Origin: Paenarthrobacter aurescens TC1 | Lineage (GTDB): Bacteria > Actinomycetota > Actinomycetes > Actinomycetales > Micrococcaceae | Direction of reading: 5' to 3' | Length of the DNA stretch: 64,000 nucleotides | NCBI GenBank assembly: GCA_000014925.1 | Contig: CP000474.1 | Location: forward strand, 558,001 to 622,000 | Shown here: positions 52,503-61,858 of the stretch, one piece after another | How positions within the stretch are numbered: the first letter of the stretch is position 1 | Layout of the letters: every line of letters begins with the position of its first letter | Made by a program: the position numbers and the translations under genes | Notes under the pieces: generated by a model | Told to the model about the DNA's origin: nothing | The model's input: the letters and a program-made list of their open reading frames with translations, nothing else | Databases searched by the model: none

Positions 52503-54224
52503 CTACGCGACGTCGATGAACACCGGGTTGGCGTAGAACCAAGTATCGGTCCACGGGTCAGCGTCCCCGAGGTTGTCTCCGTGGCGGATTGGCCCGGCGG
52601 GGTCCACGGATGCGCCGTAATAGCCTGCGCCGTGGCGGTTGCCGTCGCTGCCGCGGAGGCGGAAGTAGCAAGATGCCTGCACGTCCTTGATGACGTGCTT
52701 GATGGTGAACGTCTCGGTGCGGCCCGACACATCGATCTGATTCCACACCGTGGTTCCCGGAGCCTTCAAGGTGTCGCGATCGGCAGCTGCACCCGTAACT
52801 GCACCGCCGATGACGTCCACGTGGGCGAGATTCGGGAGGATCCCCGCGAAGTTGCGGTAGTCCGTCGTCGTAATGGTGATGGAAATTTCGACGTCGGCAC
52901 CTCGCTTTACCTGGAGTCGGGAACCGAGGGTGACGCCGTTGCGTCCGTTACCGTTACCGCCGTTGCCGCGTACCTCGCGGACCCGGACGTCGAGTCCTTG
53001 AAGGAGGTGTCCGTGGTCCACCCACATGCGGCCATTGCGCATTGCGTCCAGGACGCCGGTGTAGGAGTGCTTGGTGACGCCGGTGTGGAGGCGGCTGAAC
53101 TGACCCGGCCAGTAGTCGCTGCCGCCCTGCTTTTCGCCGGTATCAAAAGGATCGGGACAATTGCCGGTGACAGACCAGCGATCGAATTCGTTGGGCAGGC
53201 TGAGGTAGGGCTCCTCGGCCGGGTAGGGGCCGGTTTTCCAGGTGTCCTTGACCGTGAGGTGGTTATCTGAGTTGGACGTGATCCAGAACGGCAGGCCTTC
53301 GGCGAGCATGGAATCCCATACGCCGCCCACGGTTGCGGTGGCCCAGTCGAAACCGCCGTAGGGCCTGAAGGCGTCCGCCGGGTAGCCGGGGAAGCTGTAC
53401 TGGGTGGGGTTGTTGGTGTATTCGCCGCGCTGGTCGCCTGCCCTGGAGAACTGGCTGACGCCTGAGCCTTGCGCGCCGGGCGCACCTTCCATGCCGATCA
53501 TCACCTCACGGGCGGCGTCACGCCATGCCCGGAGTTCGTGCGGGGAATCGATGCCCAGACGCATGGGGTGGTTTGCCAGGGCCACGACGTCGTCGATGTA
53601 ACCGGAGCGACGCTGGTTGGCCAACCATGCGATGGCTTCAACTGCTTTTCGCTCGAAAGTCTCCACTTGGGCCGTTCCAGGGGCTGGCTTCTCCCATTGG
53701 TTCAGCTTTCCGTCCCACACCAGTTCGAAGGTCCGCAGAAGGTTCACTTCGTTGGGACCGGGGGCGACGAGTACCGACGCGTGCTCAGCTCCCGGGATGT
53801 ACCACTCGAGTCCCTGGAAGATCAGCAGCTCAGGGCGTGCGGAACGCTGCGCCTGGATTTCCTTGTTGGCATTGACCGCCCCGCCATTGTTTGCGTGACC
53901 AAAGTTGCTGTGCTCGGTCAGTGCCAGCCAGTCCACGCCGTAGGACTGTGCGGCGTCGAGCTGCTGCTTGATCAAGTACTTTGCGTCGTGGCTGTACTGG
54001 GTGTGAACGTGATGGTCTCCCACAAGCCACTTCAGCTGGGGGTCGTTCCCGCCCGGGTTCGCCATCGCAGGCCGGGCCATCGCTGCCGAGGCGGCTGTGC
54101 CGGCGGCCAGGATGCCGGCCGACTGAAGAATGCGCCGGCGGCTCAGCCCCATCGTCTTCAGCTCAGCGTCGGCCAGCTCCACGCTTCGGCTGTGGGTGGT
54201 GGTGTTTTCTTCTGCGGTACACAT
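52503..54224 (-). CDS. Tat-exported PHP-domain metal-dependent hydrolase
   Basis: 573 aa from ATG 54224 with AGAGGGAAAG upstream. A twin-arginine signal SRRRILQSAGILAAG ends near AMA-NPGG. The PHP domain begins VGDHHVHTQYSHDA (metal-binding HxH), has LALTEHSNFGH and LANHPMRLGID, and SNSDNH later. The C-terminal 200 residues form a beta-rich domain. PHP proteins hydrolyse phosphoesters. It would be folded in the cytoplasm with its metals and exported. Confidence 0.92.
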   Translation of the reverse strand: MCTAEENTTTHSRSVELADAELKTMGLSRRRILQSAGILAAGTAASAAMARPAMANPGGNDPQLKWLVGDHHVHTQYSHDAKYLIKQQLDAAQSYGVDWLALTEHSNFGHANNGGAVNANKEIQAQRSARPELLIFQGLEWYIPGAEHASVLVAPGPNEVNLLRTFELVWDGKLNQWEKPAPGTAQVETFERKAVEAIAWLANQRRSGYIDDVVALANHPMRLGIDSPHELRAWRDAAREVMIGMEGAPGAQGSGVSQFSRAGDQRGEYTNNPTQYSFPGYPADAFRPYGGFDWATATVGGVWDSMLAEGLPFWITSNSDNHLTVKDTWKTGPYPAEEPYLSLPNEFDRWSVTGNCPDPFDTGEKQGGSDYWPGQFSRLHTGVTKHSYTGVLDAMRNGRMWVDHGHLLQGLDVRVREVRGNGGNGNGRNGVTLGSRLQVKRGADVEISITITTTDYRNFAGILPNLAHVDVIGGAVTGAAADRDTLKAPGTTVWNQIDVSGRTETFTIKHVIKDVQASCYFRLRGSDGNRHGAGYYGASVDPAGPIRHGDNLGDADPWTDTWFYANPVFIDVA

Positions 54225-54366
54225 GGCGCTTTCCCTCTATTGATTCCGATCCCCCAAGCGGGATCACAGTAGGGAAGCGGGATGGCGCGGATGTTAACCG
54301 GGCGGGAACGGTCGGGTGTGTGCACCCCTAGCGAGTTCGCGGGAAAACGTCGAGACCACCCGGAAG

Positions 54367-55470
54367 CTACCAGCGATCCGGCAGGATTCCGGCGATCTCG
54401 GCGCCGATACCGGGGGCCCCGACGGACCCCCGCTGGATCAATGTCGCCGCCAACTCCGGGCCGGGTCCAGCCGCCTTCCTGCCCTCGATCTGCCTGATTA
54501 GCGCAGAGGCCGCGGCAATTCCCATGTCGTACACGGGCTGTGCGATGACGGTGAGCGGGGGAGTGGTGAGGCGGGTCCATGCGAAATCGTCGTACATGAG
54601 GAACGAGACGTCGCCGGGGATTGAGAGCCCGGCTTCCTGGATGGCTTCCACCACGCTCAAGGCGATCAAGCCGTCGGAGGCGATGATGGCCGTGGCGGCG
54701 TCCGGTCCGCTCAGCAGGTCCCGCGTGATCCGAATGATGGAATCGGCGTCGCCTGCATTGAGTCGGATGAGATCCGTGGGATGCGGAAGGCCCGCCTCAT
54801 CGAAGGCCCGGCGGATTCCGTCCAAGCGGTCTGAGATCTGCGAAGAGTCCAAGGTCATCCCGGGAACATAGGGAGCGTCGGTGCGAACTGTGGAAACAAA
54901 GGCGATCCGCCGGTGCCCGGCTTTGATCAAGTGCTGGGTGGACTCGTAGGAAATGCTTCCCATGTCCACGGCAAAGGTCTCAACGTCAACTCCTGCGGCA
55001 GCGCGATCCAGCAGGACCAAGGGCCGCCCGGACTCACGGACCTGCTGCAGGTGCGAGGTTTCCACGGACGATGCAGGAGCCACGATGAGCCCGTCCACGC
55101 GCTTGTCCAGCAGCACGCGGACGGCATCCACTTCGGCTGCCCGTTCCTCGTCCGTGTTGATGAGGATGACGTTGTAGCCGCTTTTCTTGGCGGTGTCCGT
55201 GATGCCCCTCATGGCAAGGCCGAAGTGGGGGTTCTCAATATCGCCCACCACCACGCCAATGGTGTTTGATTTGCCGGTGTTCATGCTGCGCGCGAGTTCG
55301 TTGGGCCGGTACTCAAGCTCCTCGGCTGCGGCGAGAACGCGCTCACGGACGTCATCGCTCACGGCCCCGTAGTTACCCAATGCCCGCGCCGCCTGCGCTT
55401 TGGATACTTTCGCGGCTTTGGCGACGTCTGCAACCGTTACGTCCCGCCGTCGGGATCCTTCAGTGCTCAT
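54367..55470 (-). CDS. LacI-family repressor of the amino-acid ABC/oxidoreductase operon
   Basis: 367 aa from ATG 55470 with GAAAGG upstream (GTG 55476 possible). VTVADVAKAAKVSKAQAARALGNYGAVSDDVRERV is the helix-turn-helix, YRPNELARSMNTGKSNTIGVVVGDIENPHF the hinge and first core strand, with a periplasmic-binding-type effector domain to the end. Divergent from the ABC operon, with two operators between. LacI control of an amino-acid-type importer is uncommon; the effector may be an amino sugar or opine. Confidence 0.93.
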   Translation of the reverse strand: MSTEGSRRRDVTVADVAKAAKVSKAQAARALGNYGAVSDDVRERVLAAAEELEYRPNELARSMNTGKSNTIGVVVGDIENPHFGLAMRGITDTAKKSGYNVILINTDEERAAEVDAVRVLLDKRVDGLIVAPASSVETSHLQQVRESGRPLVLLDRAAAGVDVETFAVDMGSISYESTQHLIKAGHRRIAFVSTVRTDAPYVPGMTLDSSQISDRLDGIRRAFDEAGLPHPTDLIRLNAGDADSIIRITRDLLSGPDAATAIIASDGLIALSVVEAIQEAGLSIPGDVSFLMYDDFAWTRLTTPPLTVIAQPVYDMGIAAASALIRQIEGRKAAGPGPELAATLIQRGSVGAPGIGAEIAGILPDRW

Positions 55471-55535
55471 GTTCACCTTTCAGAAGGGGTGTTGACGCGG
55501 CTTTGTGAGTTCCGCTACATTTCTATCAATCGATG

Positions 55536-55574
55536 TGAGTCCGGTCTCAATCCTAGGGGCTGAGACCGGACTCA
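55536..55574. promoter_or_regulatory. Paired LacI operators
   Basis: TGAGTCCGGTCTCA (55536-55549) and its exact reverse complement TGAGACCGGACTCA (55561-55574) have centres 25 bp apart. Each is a near-palindrome with the central CCGG typical of LacI-type sites. They lie between the LacI gene and the ABC operon. Confidence 0.85.
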
Positions 55575-55650
55575 ACAAGACCCGGCATCGAGTAATACCT
55601 TTCAGCGGCTCCTGACAGCACCGCTTTCCCTCCCACGATTGGACAACGCT

Positions 55651-56517
55651 GTGATCAAACTGAACTTCCGCCCGGCAGCGCTCGCAGCAGCAGCCTTGGC
55701 GGCCATCCTCGCCCTCTCGGGTTGCGGCGGATCTACCGCCAGCTCCTCGCCATCCGCCGAAAACCCTTACGGCCTGATCGAGCCCGGCACCATCCGCGTC
55801 GCCAGCCTTGGCGACTCCAAGCCCTACACCTTCACGGACAGCTCAGGTAACTTCACCGGCTTTGACGTGGAACTGTTCAAGGACGTGGCCCACCGCGCCG
55901 GCGTAGACAATGTTGTCTTCACCGGACAGGACTTCTCCGGGCTCCTGGCAGCCGTGGCCAATGGTCAATTCGACGTCGGCGTTGCAGCCATCGGCATCAC
56001 GGACAAGCGCAAGGAAACCGTGGACTTCTCCGACGGCTATCTCGCCGGATACCTGACAGTTATCACCACCAAGACCTCAGGCATCAACGACGCCGATGGC
56101 CTCAACGGCAAGCGCCTGGGCGTGGTCCAAGGCACCTTGCAGGAAGCCTACGCAGTCAAGAACTTCACGTCAGCGCAGCTGGTCCGCTTCCCGGACAACA
56201 ACACCGCCATCTCTGCAGTCAACAGCGGTTCCGTGGACGCCCACTTCCTGGACTACGAGGCAGCCAAGGAATACCAGGAGCAGTTCGGACTGGTCAGCGC
56301 CGCGGACATCCCGTCCTTCGACGCACCGGCGGGCTTCGCAATAGCCAAGGACAAGCCCGCTTTCAAGGAAGCCCTGAACAAGGGCCTGGCCGAAGCAATG
56401 GAAGACGGCACGTGGAAGAAACTCTACGAAAAGTGGTTCCCGGGTTCGCCGATGCCGGAGCAGTACCTCCCCAAGGCCGAGCAGACCTCCAGCCCTTCCC
56501 CGACAGCCAGCAAGTAA
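55651..56517 (+). CDS. Polar amino-acid-type ABC substrate-binding lipoprotein
   Basis: 288 aa from GTG 55651 (TTG 55639 would add four residues). Signal peptide with lipobox ALSGC, then [35 protein letters not shown], the family 3 binding-protein start, and [23 protein letters not shown]. The end is a Ser/Pro tail. It captures the substrate for the permease and ATPase genes that follow. The ligand cannot be read from the sequence. Confidence 0.93.
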   Translation: MIKLNFRPAALAAAALAAILALSGCGGSTASSSPSAENPYGLIEPGTIRVASLGDSKPYTFTDSSGNFTGFDVELFKDVAHRAGVDNVVFTGQDFSGLLAAVANGQFDVGVAAIGITDKRKETVDFSDGYLAGYLTVITTKTSGINDADGLNGKRLGVVQGTLQEAYAVKNFTSAQLVRFPDNNTAISAVNSGSVDAHFLDYEAAKEYQEQFGLVSAADIPSFDAPAGFAIAKDKPAFKEALNKGLAEAMEDGTWKKLYEKWFPGSPMPEQYLPKAEQTSSPSPTASK

Positions 56518-56550
56518 GCCACCCGAACACCTAACGTCTGAGAGCATTCA

Positions 56551-57339
56551 ATGGATTGGCTCAATACCATCAGCCGCACGTTCTTCGACTTTGACGCCAT
56601 GGTCGAAGTACTGCCCCAGCTCCTCGGAGTTGGCCTCCTCAACACCCTGATCATCTCCATCGCAGCAACCATCCTCGGCGTAGTGATGGGCATGGTGGTG
56701 GCGGTCATGGGGATCTCGCGGTCCAAGTGGCTGCGCATCCCGGCAAGGATCTACACGGACCTCTTCCGTGGCCTGCCCGCTATCCTCACCATCTTGCTGA
56801 TCGGCCAGGGTTTTGCGCGGTTGAGCCAGTCGGTCTTCGGCCCCTCGCCTTACCCGCTGGGAATCATAGCCCTGAGCCTCATCGCCAGCGCTTACATCGG
56901 AGAGATCTTCCGGGCCGGCATCCAGAGCGTGGACAAGGGGCAGGGGGAAGCCTGCCGCGCTTTGGGAATGAGCTACTCCAAGTCCATGGCCCTGGTGGTG
57001 GTGCCGCAAGGTATTCGCAGGGTTCTGCCCGCCTTGGTAAATCAGTTCATTGCAATCGTCAAAGACTCATCGCTGGTCTACTTCCTTGGACTCTTGGTCA
57101 GCGAGCGTGAACTGTTCCGGGTGGGCCAGGACGCCGCAGTACTGTCCGGCAACCTCTCACCGCTGGTCATGGCTGGCATCTTCTACCTGATCATCACGGT
57201 GCCCCTGACCCACCTGGTCAACTACTTCGACAACAAGTTCCGCACCGGACGCCGCCGTCCCACGGCACCCACCAGTGGGTTGAAGGAAGTCAAGGAACTC
57301 GATGCGGCTTCGCCGCTCATCACCGGGAGCAACACGTGA
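56551..57339 (+). CDS. Polar amino-acid-type ABC permease
   Basis: 262 aa with about five membrane segments. GLLNTLIISIAATILGVVMGM starts the family pattern, DLFRGLPAILTILLIGQG follows, and the EAA loop EACRALGMSYSKSMALVVVPQGIRRVLPALVNQ binds the ATPase. It forms a homodimeric pore. The stop overlaps GTG 57336 of the ATPase gene. Confidence 0.94.
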   Translation: MDWLNTISRTFFDFDAMVEVLPQLLGVGLLNTLIISIAATILGVVMGMVVAVMGISRSKWLRIPARIYTDLFRGLPAILTILLIGQGFARLSQSVFGPSPYPLGIIALSLIASAYIGEIFRAGIQSVDKGQGEACRALGMSYSKSMALVVVPQGIRRVLPALVNQFIAIVKDSSLVYFLGLLVSERELFRVGQDAAVLSGNLSPLVMAGIFYLIITVPLTHLVNYFDNKFRTGRRRPTAPTSGLKEVKELDAASPLITGSNT

Positions 57340-58127
57340 ACCTCACAAGCAGCAGCAGCGCTACCAGCACCAACCAGCCAAGCAGTGACATTGAAAAGTT
57401 CCACGGCTCCAGCTTGGAACTGCAGAACCTGACCATGGCCTACGGGGACGTTGAAGTGCTCCGCAACGTCAGCCTCAATGTGGCCCCGGGGACCACCACC
57501 TGCATCATCGGCCCCTCCGGCTCAGGCAAGTCCACGCTGCTGCGCGGCGTCAACCGCCTGCACGAACCTAAGAGCGGCGACGTGCTGCTAGCCGGTGAAA
57601 GTGCCCTCAAGGTCAAGCCGGACATCCTCCGGGCACGAATCGGCATGGTGTTCCAGCACTTCAACCTCTTCCCGGACCACACCGCCCTGGAAAACGTGGC
57701 ACTTGCCCTGTGGAGCGTCAAAGGGATGTCCAAGTCCGAGGCCCGGGAACGCGCCCAGCGCCGCCTGGCCGAAGTCGGCCTGGCCGAACGCGCCGACCAC
57801 CGTCCTCGAGACCTCTCCGGCGGACAGCAGCAACGCGTCGCCATCGCCCGGGCACTCGCCATGGAGCCCGAGGTCATGCTCTTCGACGAAGCCACCAGCG
57901 CCCTGGACCCCGAGCTCGTCAAGGGTGTCCTCAACCTCATGGCCGGCCTCGGTCGCCGCGGCATGACCATGCTGGTTGTCACCCATGAGATGGGCTTTGC
58001 CCGCAAGGTGGCGGACCAAGTGGTCTTCATGGATGAGGGCGAAGTAGTGGAAATCGGAACTCCCACTGAGCTCTTCGACAACCCACGCAGCGAACGCCTG
58101 CAGCGCTTTCTTTCGGAAGTGCTGTGA
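57336..58127 (+). CDS. Polar amino-acid-type ABC ATPase (GlnQ/HisP-like)
   Basis: 263 aa, GTG 57336 within the permease stop (GTGA). Walker A is GPSGSGKST, Q-loop VFQHFNLFP, signature LSGGQQQRVAIARALAMEP, Walker B MLFDEATSALDPE and switch His in VVTHEMGFA. The N-terminal 30 residues are a Ser/Thr-rich extension. It drives uptake of the ligand bound by the 55651 lipoprotein. Confidence 0.95.
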   Translation: MNLTSSSSATSTNQPSSDIEKFHGSSLELQNLTMAYGDVEVLRNVSLNVAPGTTTCIIGPSGSGKSTLLRGVNRLHEPKSGDVLLAGESALKVKPDILRARIGMVFQHFNLFPDHTALENVALALWSVKGMSKSEARERAQRRLAEVGLAERADHRPRDLSGGQQQRVAIARALAMEPEVMLFDEATSALDPELVKGVLNLMAGLGRRGMTMLVVTHEMGFARKVADQVVFMDEGEVVEIGTPTELFDNPRSERLQRFLSEVL

Positions 58128-59188
58128 TGGGCGGGACCCCTCTGCCGGGCATGGCAACAGCGGCACCCATCCGGACCGCCGTCGTCGGGTTTGGCGTCTC
58201 GGGCAAGGTGTTCCATGCGCCGTTGATCGAAGCGGACCCGGACTATTCCTTGGACGTCATCGTGACCGCAGATCCGCATCGCATGGCCGAAGCCGGGCGG
58301 CTCTACCCACAGGCAAGGATTGTCCCCACTCCGGAGGACATGTTCGCCCTGGCCGACGACTTGGACCTCGTGGTGCTTGGGACACCGCCGCTCACGCACC
58401 TTGAGCTCGGTGCCACGGCCATCGCCCACGGACTCAACGTTGTGGTGGACAAGCCTTTCGTCACTACCGTCGCCCACGGTGCGGAGCTTGCCGGGCGCGC
58501 GTCCGACGCCGGCGTGCAGCTCACGGTCTTCCAAAACCGCCGGTGGGACGCCGACTTCCTGACGCTGCGCAAACTGCTGCAGGACGGCACCTTGGGCGAG
58601 GTGCGGACGTTCGAGTCGCGCTTTGAATGGTGGCGGCCGGAAGGCTTCGGCAACTGGCGCGATTCGGCCACGTTGGCCCAGGGTGGCGGCATCCTCCATG
58701 ATCTCGGCGCCCACCTGATCGACCAAGCCATCCAGCTGTTCGGCCCTGTGGAGGAGAGCTACGGCGAGACCGCCAACCACGGCCCGCACACGGAGGCTGC
58801 CGACACCGAAGCTTTCGTGTCGCTGCGTCATGAGTCCGGTGTCCGGACACGGCTGTGGATGAACGGAATGGCCGCCCAAGTGGGCCCGCGCTTCCACGTC
58901 CTCGGCTCCAAAGCCGGCTACACCAAGTGGGGACTCGACGGCCAGGAACCGGCCCTCGCAGCCGGCATTACGCCGTCGGACGCCACATATGGCACAGAAC
59001 CCCAGGAGTCTTGGGGGCTTCTGGGAGTGGACGGATCAGCCACGCCGGTCCCGGCGGAAAAGGGCGACTATCCACAGTTCTACAGAGAGCTCGCAGCCTC
59101 GCTCCGTGGGCGCGGCCCGCTTCCCGTGCAGCCGGCGGAGGCGCTGGAAACCCTCAGGATCATCGAAAACATTCACGCGTTCGCCTAA
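58127..59188 (+). CDS. Gfo/Idh/MocA-family NAD(P)-dependent oxidoreductase
   Basis: 353 aa; ATG 58127 overlaps the ATPase stop (TGATG), with GTG 58124 and ATG 58151 as alternatives. IRTAVVGFGVSGKVFHAPL binds NAD(P), VVLGTPPLTHLELGATAIAHGLNVVVDKPF contains the EKP-like Lys (here DKP), and GGGILHDLGAHLIDQAIQLFG holds the catalytic His. It oxidises or reduces a polyol, sugar or opine-like compound. Operon position with a DAO-type oxidoreductase suggests a linked pathway. Confidence 0.92.
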   Translation: MGGTPLPGMATAAPIRTAVVGFGVSGKVFHAPLIEADPDYSLDVIVTADPHRMAEAGRLYPQARIVPTPEDMFALADDLDLVVLGTPPLTHLELGATAIAHGLNVVVDKPFVTTVAHGAELAGRASDAGVQLTVFQNRRWDADFLTLRKLLQDGTLGEVRTFESRFEWWRPEGFGNWRDSATLAQGGGILHDLGAHLIDQAIQLFGPVEESYGETANHGPHTEAADTEAFVSLRHESGVRTRLWMNGMAAQVGPRFHVLGSKAGYTKWGLDGQEPALAAGITPSDATYGTEPQESWGLLGVDGSATPVPAEKGDYPQFYRELAASLRGRGPLPVQPAEALETLRIIENIHAFA

Positions 59189-59252
59189 GCACTTATCAGC
59201 ATTCAGAACACAGACGCGTTTCAGCATTCAGAACCCGAAAGAGAGATCACGC

Positions 59253-60365
59253 ATGTCCTCCACCAAGCACGTTGCCGTCATCGGAGGCGGCATCCTGGGC
59301 GTATCCACCGCCGTCCACCTTCTCCGCCAAGGCGCCTCGGTAACCCTGCTGACCGAGCAGGGCCTGGCCAGCGAAGCCACCGGCCGCTCGCTGTCCTGGC
59401 TCAACTCGGCGGGCGAACGCTCCACGCCGTATCACCAGCTGCGGGTGGCAGGCGTTGACCGGTACCGGACGCTCTTCGCCGCTGACCCCAGCCGTGAATG
59501 GCTGCAGTTCGGGGGTGGCCTCATGTGGAACGCCGCCGGGCAGAGCGAGGTCACAGAAGCCCGGCACGCCTACGAGAAGTCCATTGGCTACGACTCCAAG
59601 CTGCTGGCCCCTGAAGAGATCGCCTCGGTGACGCCCGGTATAGACGCCGGCGCGGTCCCCGAAAAGGCCATCTTCAACCCCGGCGAAGGCTGGGTCAGCC
59701 TGCCGGACTTGGTGAACTTCCTGATGGAGGAATTCCACGCCTTGGGTGGACAGCTGGTCCTTAACGCCGGCAAGGCCTCCGTGATGGTCGACGGTGGCCG
59801 GGCCACCGGCGTCGAAACTACCGGCGGTGAAACGTACCCCGCTGATGCCGTGCTTGTTGCCTGCGGTGCCGCCACACCCGCCGTCGTGAAGCCTTTGGGC
59901 GTGGAAATCCCCAACGGTTCTCCGGTCTCCATGCTGGTGGTCACCAAGCCGGTTGAGCACCAGGTCACCGCGGTGATGAACACGCCCCGGGCTGCTGTTC
60001 GCCCGAACCCCGGCAACACTTTCGCCCTGGATCACGACTGGTACGAGGAACACATTACGGAGCACGCCGACGGTTCCTTCACCATCCCGGATGACGTCGT
60101 CCAGCAGCTGGCTGACGAGTCCTCCAAACTTATCGCGGGCAATCCCGAGCTCAAGCCGGCGTCCTGGAAGATCGGTTACAAGCCCATCCCCGGCGACGGC
60201 GAACCGGTCTTCGGTGAACTCGGTCAAGTGCCGGGTTGCTTCGTGGCCTTCACGCACTCGGGCGCCACGCTGGGCCTCATCGCGGGGGAGTTGCTGTCCG
60301 GTGAGATCCTGAGCGGCGAAGAGCACCCCATGCTGGCCACGTTCCGCCCGGGGCGCTTCTCCTAA
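59253..60365 (+). CDS. DAO-family FAD-dependent oxidoreductase
   Basis: 370 aa from ATG 59253. HVAVIGGGILGVSTAVHLLRQGASVTLL is the FAD loop, SEATGRSLSWLNSAGER and later PGEGWVSLPDLVNFL and KIGYKPIPGDGEPVFGELG with AFTHSGATLGLIAGELL fit the D-amino acid oxidase/dehydrogenase group. It probably oxidises a secondary or D-amino acid brought in by the ABC importer. A 14-base direct repeat (TCAGCATTCAGAAC at 59196 and 59221) lies just upstream, and a strong terminator follows. Confidence 0.9.
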   Translation: MSSTKHVAVIGGGILGVSTAVHLLRQGASVTLLTEQGLASEATGRSLSWLNSAGERSTPYHQLRVAGVDRYRTLFAADPSREWLQFGGGLMWNAAGQSEVTEARHAYEKSIGYDSKLLAPEEIASVTPGIDAGAVPEKAIFNPGEGWVSLPDLVNFLMEEFHALGGQLVLNAGKASVMVDGGRATGVETTGGETYPADAVLVACGAATPAVVKPLGVEIPNGSPVSMLVVTKPVEHQVTAVMNTPRAAVRPNPGNTFALDHDWYEEHITEHADGSFTIPDDVVQQLADESSKLIAGNPELKPASWKIGYKPIPGDGEPVFGELGQVPGCFVAFTHSGATLGLIAGELLSGEILSGEEHPMLATFRPGRFS

Positions 60366-60381
60366 GCCCTCTTAGACAGGC

Positions 60382-60428
60382 CAATGGCCCCGATACGCCA
60401 TCTGCTCAAGCGTGTCGGGGCCATTGGA
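60382..60428. terminator. Terminator of the LacI-controlled operon
   Basis: CCAATGGCCCCGATACGC (60382-60399) pairs with GCGTGTCGGGGCCATTGG (60411-60428), an 18-bp stem with one G-T pair, 16 bases after the oxidoreductase stop. It also serves the convergent 60445 gene. Confidence 0.88.
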
Positions 60429-60444
60429 GTTTGAGGTGACCCGT

Positions 60445-60879
60445 TCAGCAGGTCATGGTGCCCTTGAGGGGCTTCCCTGTCCAGAAGTTAGTGGAGCCCG
60501 GAACCTTGTAGTAACCACGGACTTCGTAGCTCCACGTGCCAATGATCTCGATGCCCGAGCTATACGTTCTACCTGCCGCTTGGCTGAGGTCGCCGGTGAA
60601 CTCGAGGTTGCCGAGGCGGTCGAAGATCTTAACCTCGTAGTAGTTGGCGTTCGCCACTGGTCCATAGGAATTCACCGTCACCACAGTGTGGAGTCCAAGG
60701 GTGCACTTCATGGTCACGCTGGCGGTGGCCGGGGCCGGGATACTTGCGGCTGAGAACTGCGGAGTGGCTTGTTCGATGTCCGTGAAGGCGGCCACCGCGG
60801 CTGTTGGTGCGACGATCAGGCCGAAGACGACGACGGCGACGATCACCAAGGCGCGCAGGAAACTGTTCCGCGGTGTCAT
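60445..60879 (-). CDS. Small secreted protein with SipW-type N-terminus
   Basis: 144 aa, ATG 60879. Hydrophobic signal LRALVIVAVVVFGLIVAPTA followed by AFTDIEQATPQFSAASI, comparable to the FTDTE-type start of SipW-dependent camelysin/TasA proteins. The mature part has one early Cys and one terminal Cys (GTMTC) that could pair. Adjacent to a clear TasA-like gene on the same strand. Function unknown. Confidence 0.75.
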   Translation of the reverse strand: MTPRNSFLRALVIVAVVVFGLIVAPTAAVAAFTDIEQATPQFSAASIPAPATASVTMKCTLGLHTVVTVNSYGPVANANYYEVKIFDRLGNLEFTGDLSQAAGRTYSSGIEIIGTWSYEVRGYYKVPGSTNFWTGKPLKGTMTC

Positions 60880-61007
60880 GGTGATTGTTCTCCTTCTTGG
60901 CCGTTGGTGGTTTTCTCGCCGGTGGTGTTCTCGCCGGGCCTGATCGGGCTGGGGGGAAAGGAAACCGATCAGGCCCGGCGGGGCTGTTGTTGTTTCTAGG
61001 GCAGTGC

Positions 61008-61616
61008 TTACTTGGTGGTTTCGGTGCGTTGGGTGCCGGTGAAGGCGAAGGCGATGGTGGATGCGGCGCCTTGGAAGTCGTTGTTCGCGGTGGTGGGGAA
61101 CGCGGTGGTGACTTTGAGGTTGTCGGTTTTGGCCGAGGTCAGGGAGGTGAGGTTGTTCAGGGCCTTGTTCGCTGCGATGACCGGTCCGGAGGCCAGGACG
61201 GTGGTTTTGGTTCCGGTGCAGTTGTAGGGTGCAGCGGCGCCGGTCCAGGCTACGGAGCAGTTTTCGATGGTCAGCTGCAGGCCGTTGGTGGCGTCCGTGG
61301 TGAGCAGGGATGCGGTGGCGCCGGCGGAGGTGGTGAGGGTGACGTTGTTCAGGTCCGAGTTGCCGGTGTTGGCCAGGGTGACGAGCTTTTCGACTTTGTC
61401 GCCGGGCAGCAGGCCCGTGACGGGGACGTTGAGGGTGTTCGCGGGGCCGGGTGCGCCCAGGGCGATGGTGACGGTGCCTGCGGTGACGGCCTGGGAGGCG
61501 GAGGTGGAGGAGGTGAACGCGCCGTAGGTGCCCATGCCGGCGACGGCGGCTGCGGTGCCGACCAGTGCGACGGAAGCGAGGATCTTGCCTGAGGTGGTCT
61601 TGAGGCTGATGGCCAT
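61008..61616 (-). CDS. SipW-type signal-peptide protein (TasA/camelysin-like)
   Basis: 202 aa from ATG 61616. The signal KILASVALVGTAAAVAGMGTYGAFTSSTSAS has the TYGAFTS site of SipW-processed proteins. The mature domain is a beta-sandwich rich in Thr/Ala/Asn with NTGNSDLNNVTL and TGLLPGDKVEKLVTLANTG, typical of TasA-type fibre proteins; two Cys occur. No SipW peptidase gene is in the window next to it. It may form surface fibres. Confidence 0.82.
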   Translation of the reverse strand: MAISLKTTSGKILASVALVGTAAAVAGMGTYGAFTSSTSASQAVTAGTVTIALGAPGPANTLNVPVTGLLPGDKVEKLVTLANTGNSDLNNVTLTTSAGATASLLTTDATNGLQLTIENCSVAWTGAAAPYNCTGTKTTVLASGPVIAANKALNNLTSLTSAKTDNLKVTTAFPTTANNDFQGAASTIAFAFTGTQRTETTK

Positions 61617-61858
61617 CTGAGTATGGTCCTTTCGGGAGGCCACCGCGGGTCCGGCCGGCCGTTCTTTTTCAGCCTCTCTGGCTGACAAGAACTACTGTGC
61701 CGGGCCCGGATCAAGAACCAATCCTGTGTTCGGTCAACAGTTCCTCAGGAAACCCTCAAGACTCCCGCAGCCCAATTGAGCAGTTTCGGAGAAGCCGCAG
61801 ATTCATGGGCACCCTACCGTTAGGGGTATCAGCTCTAAGACCAAGGGGAGAGAACGCC

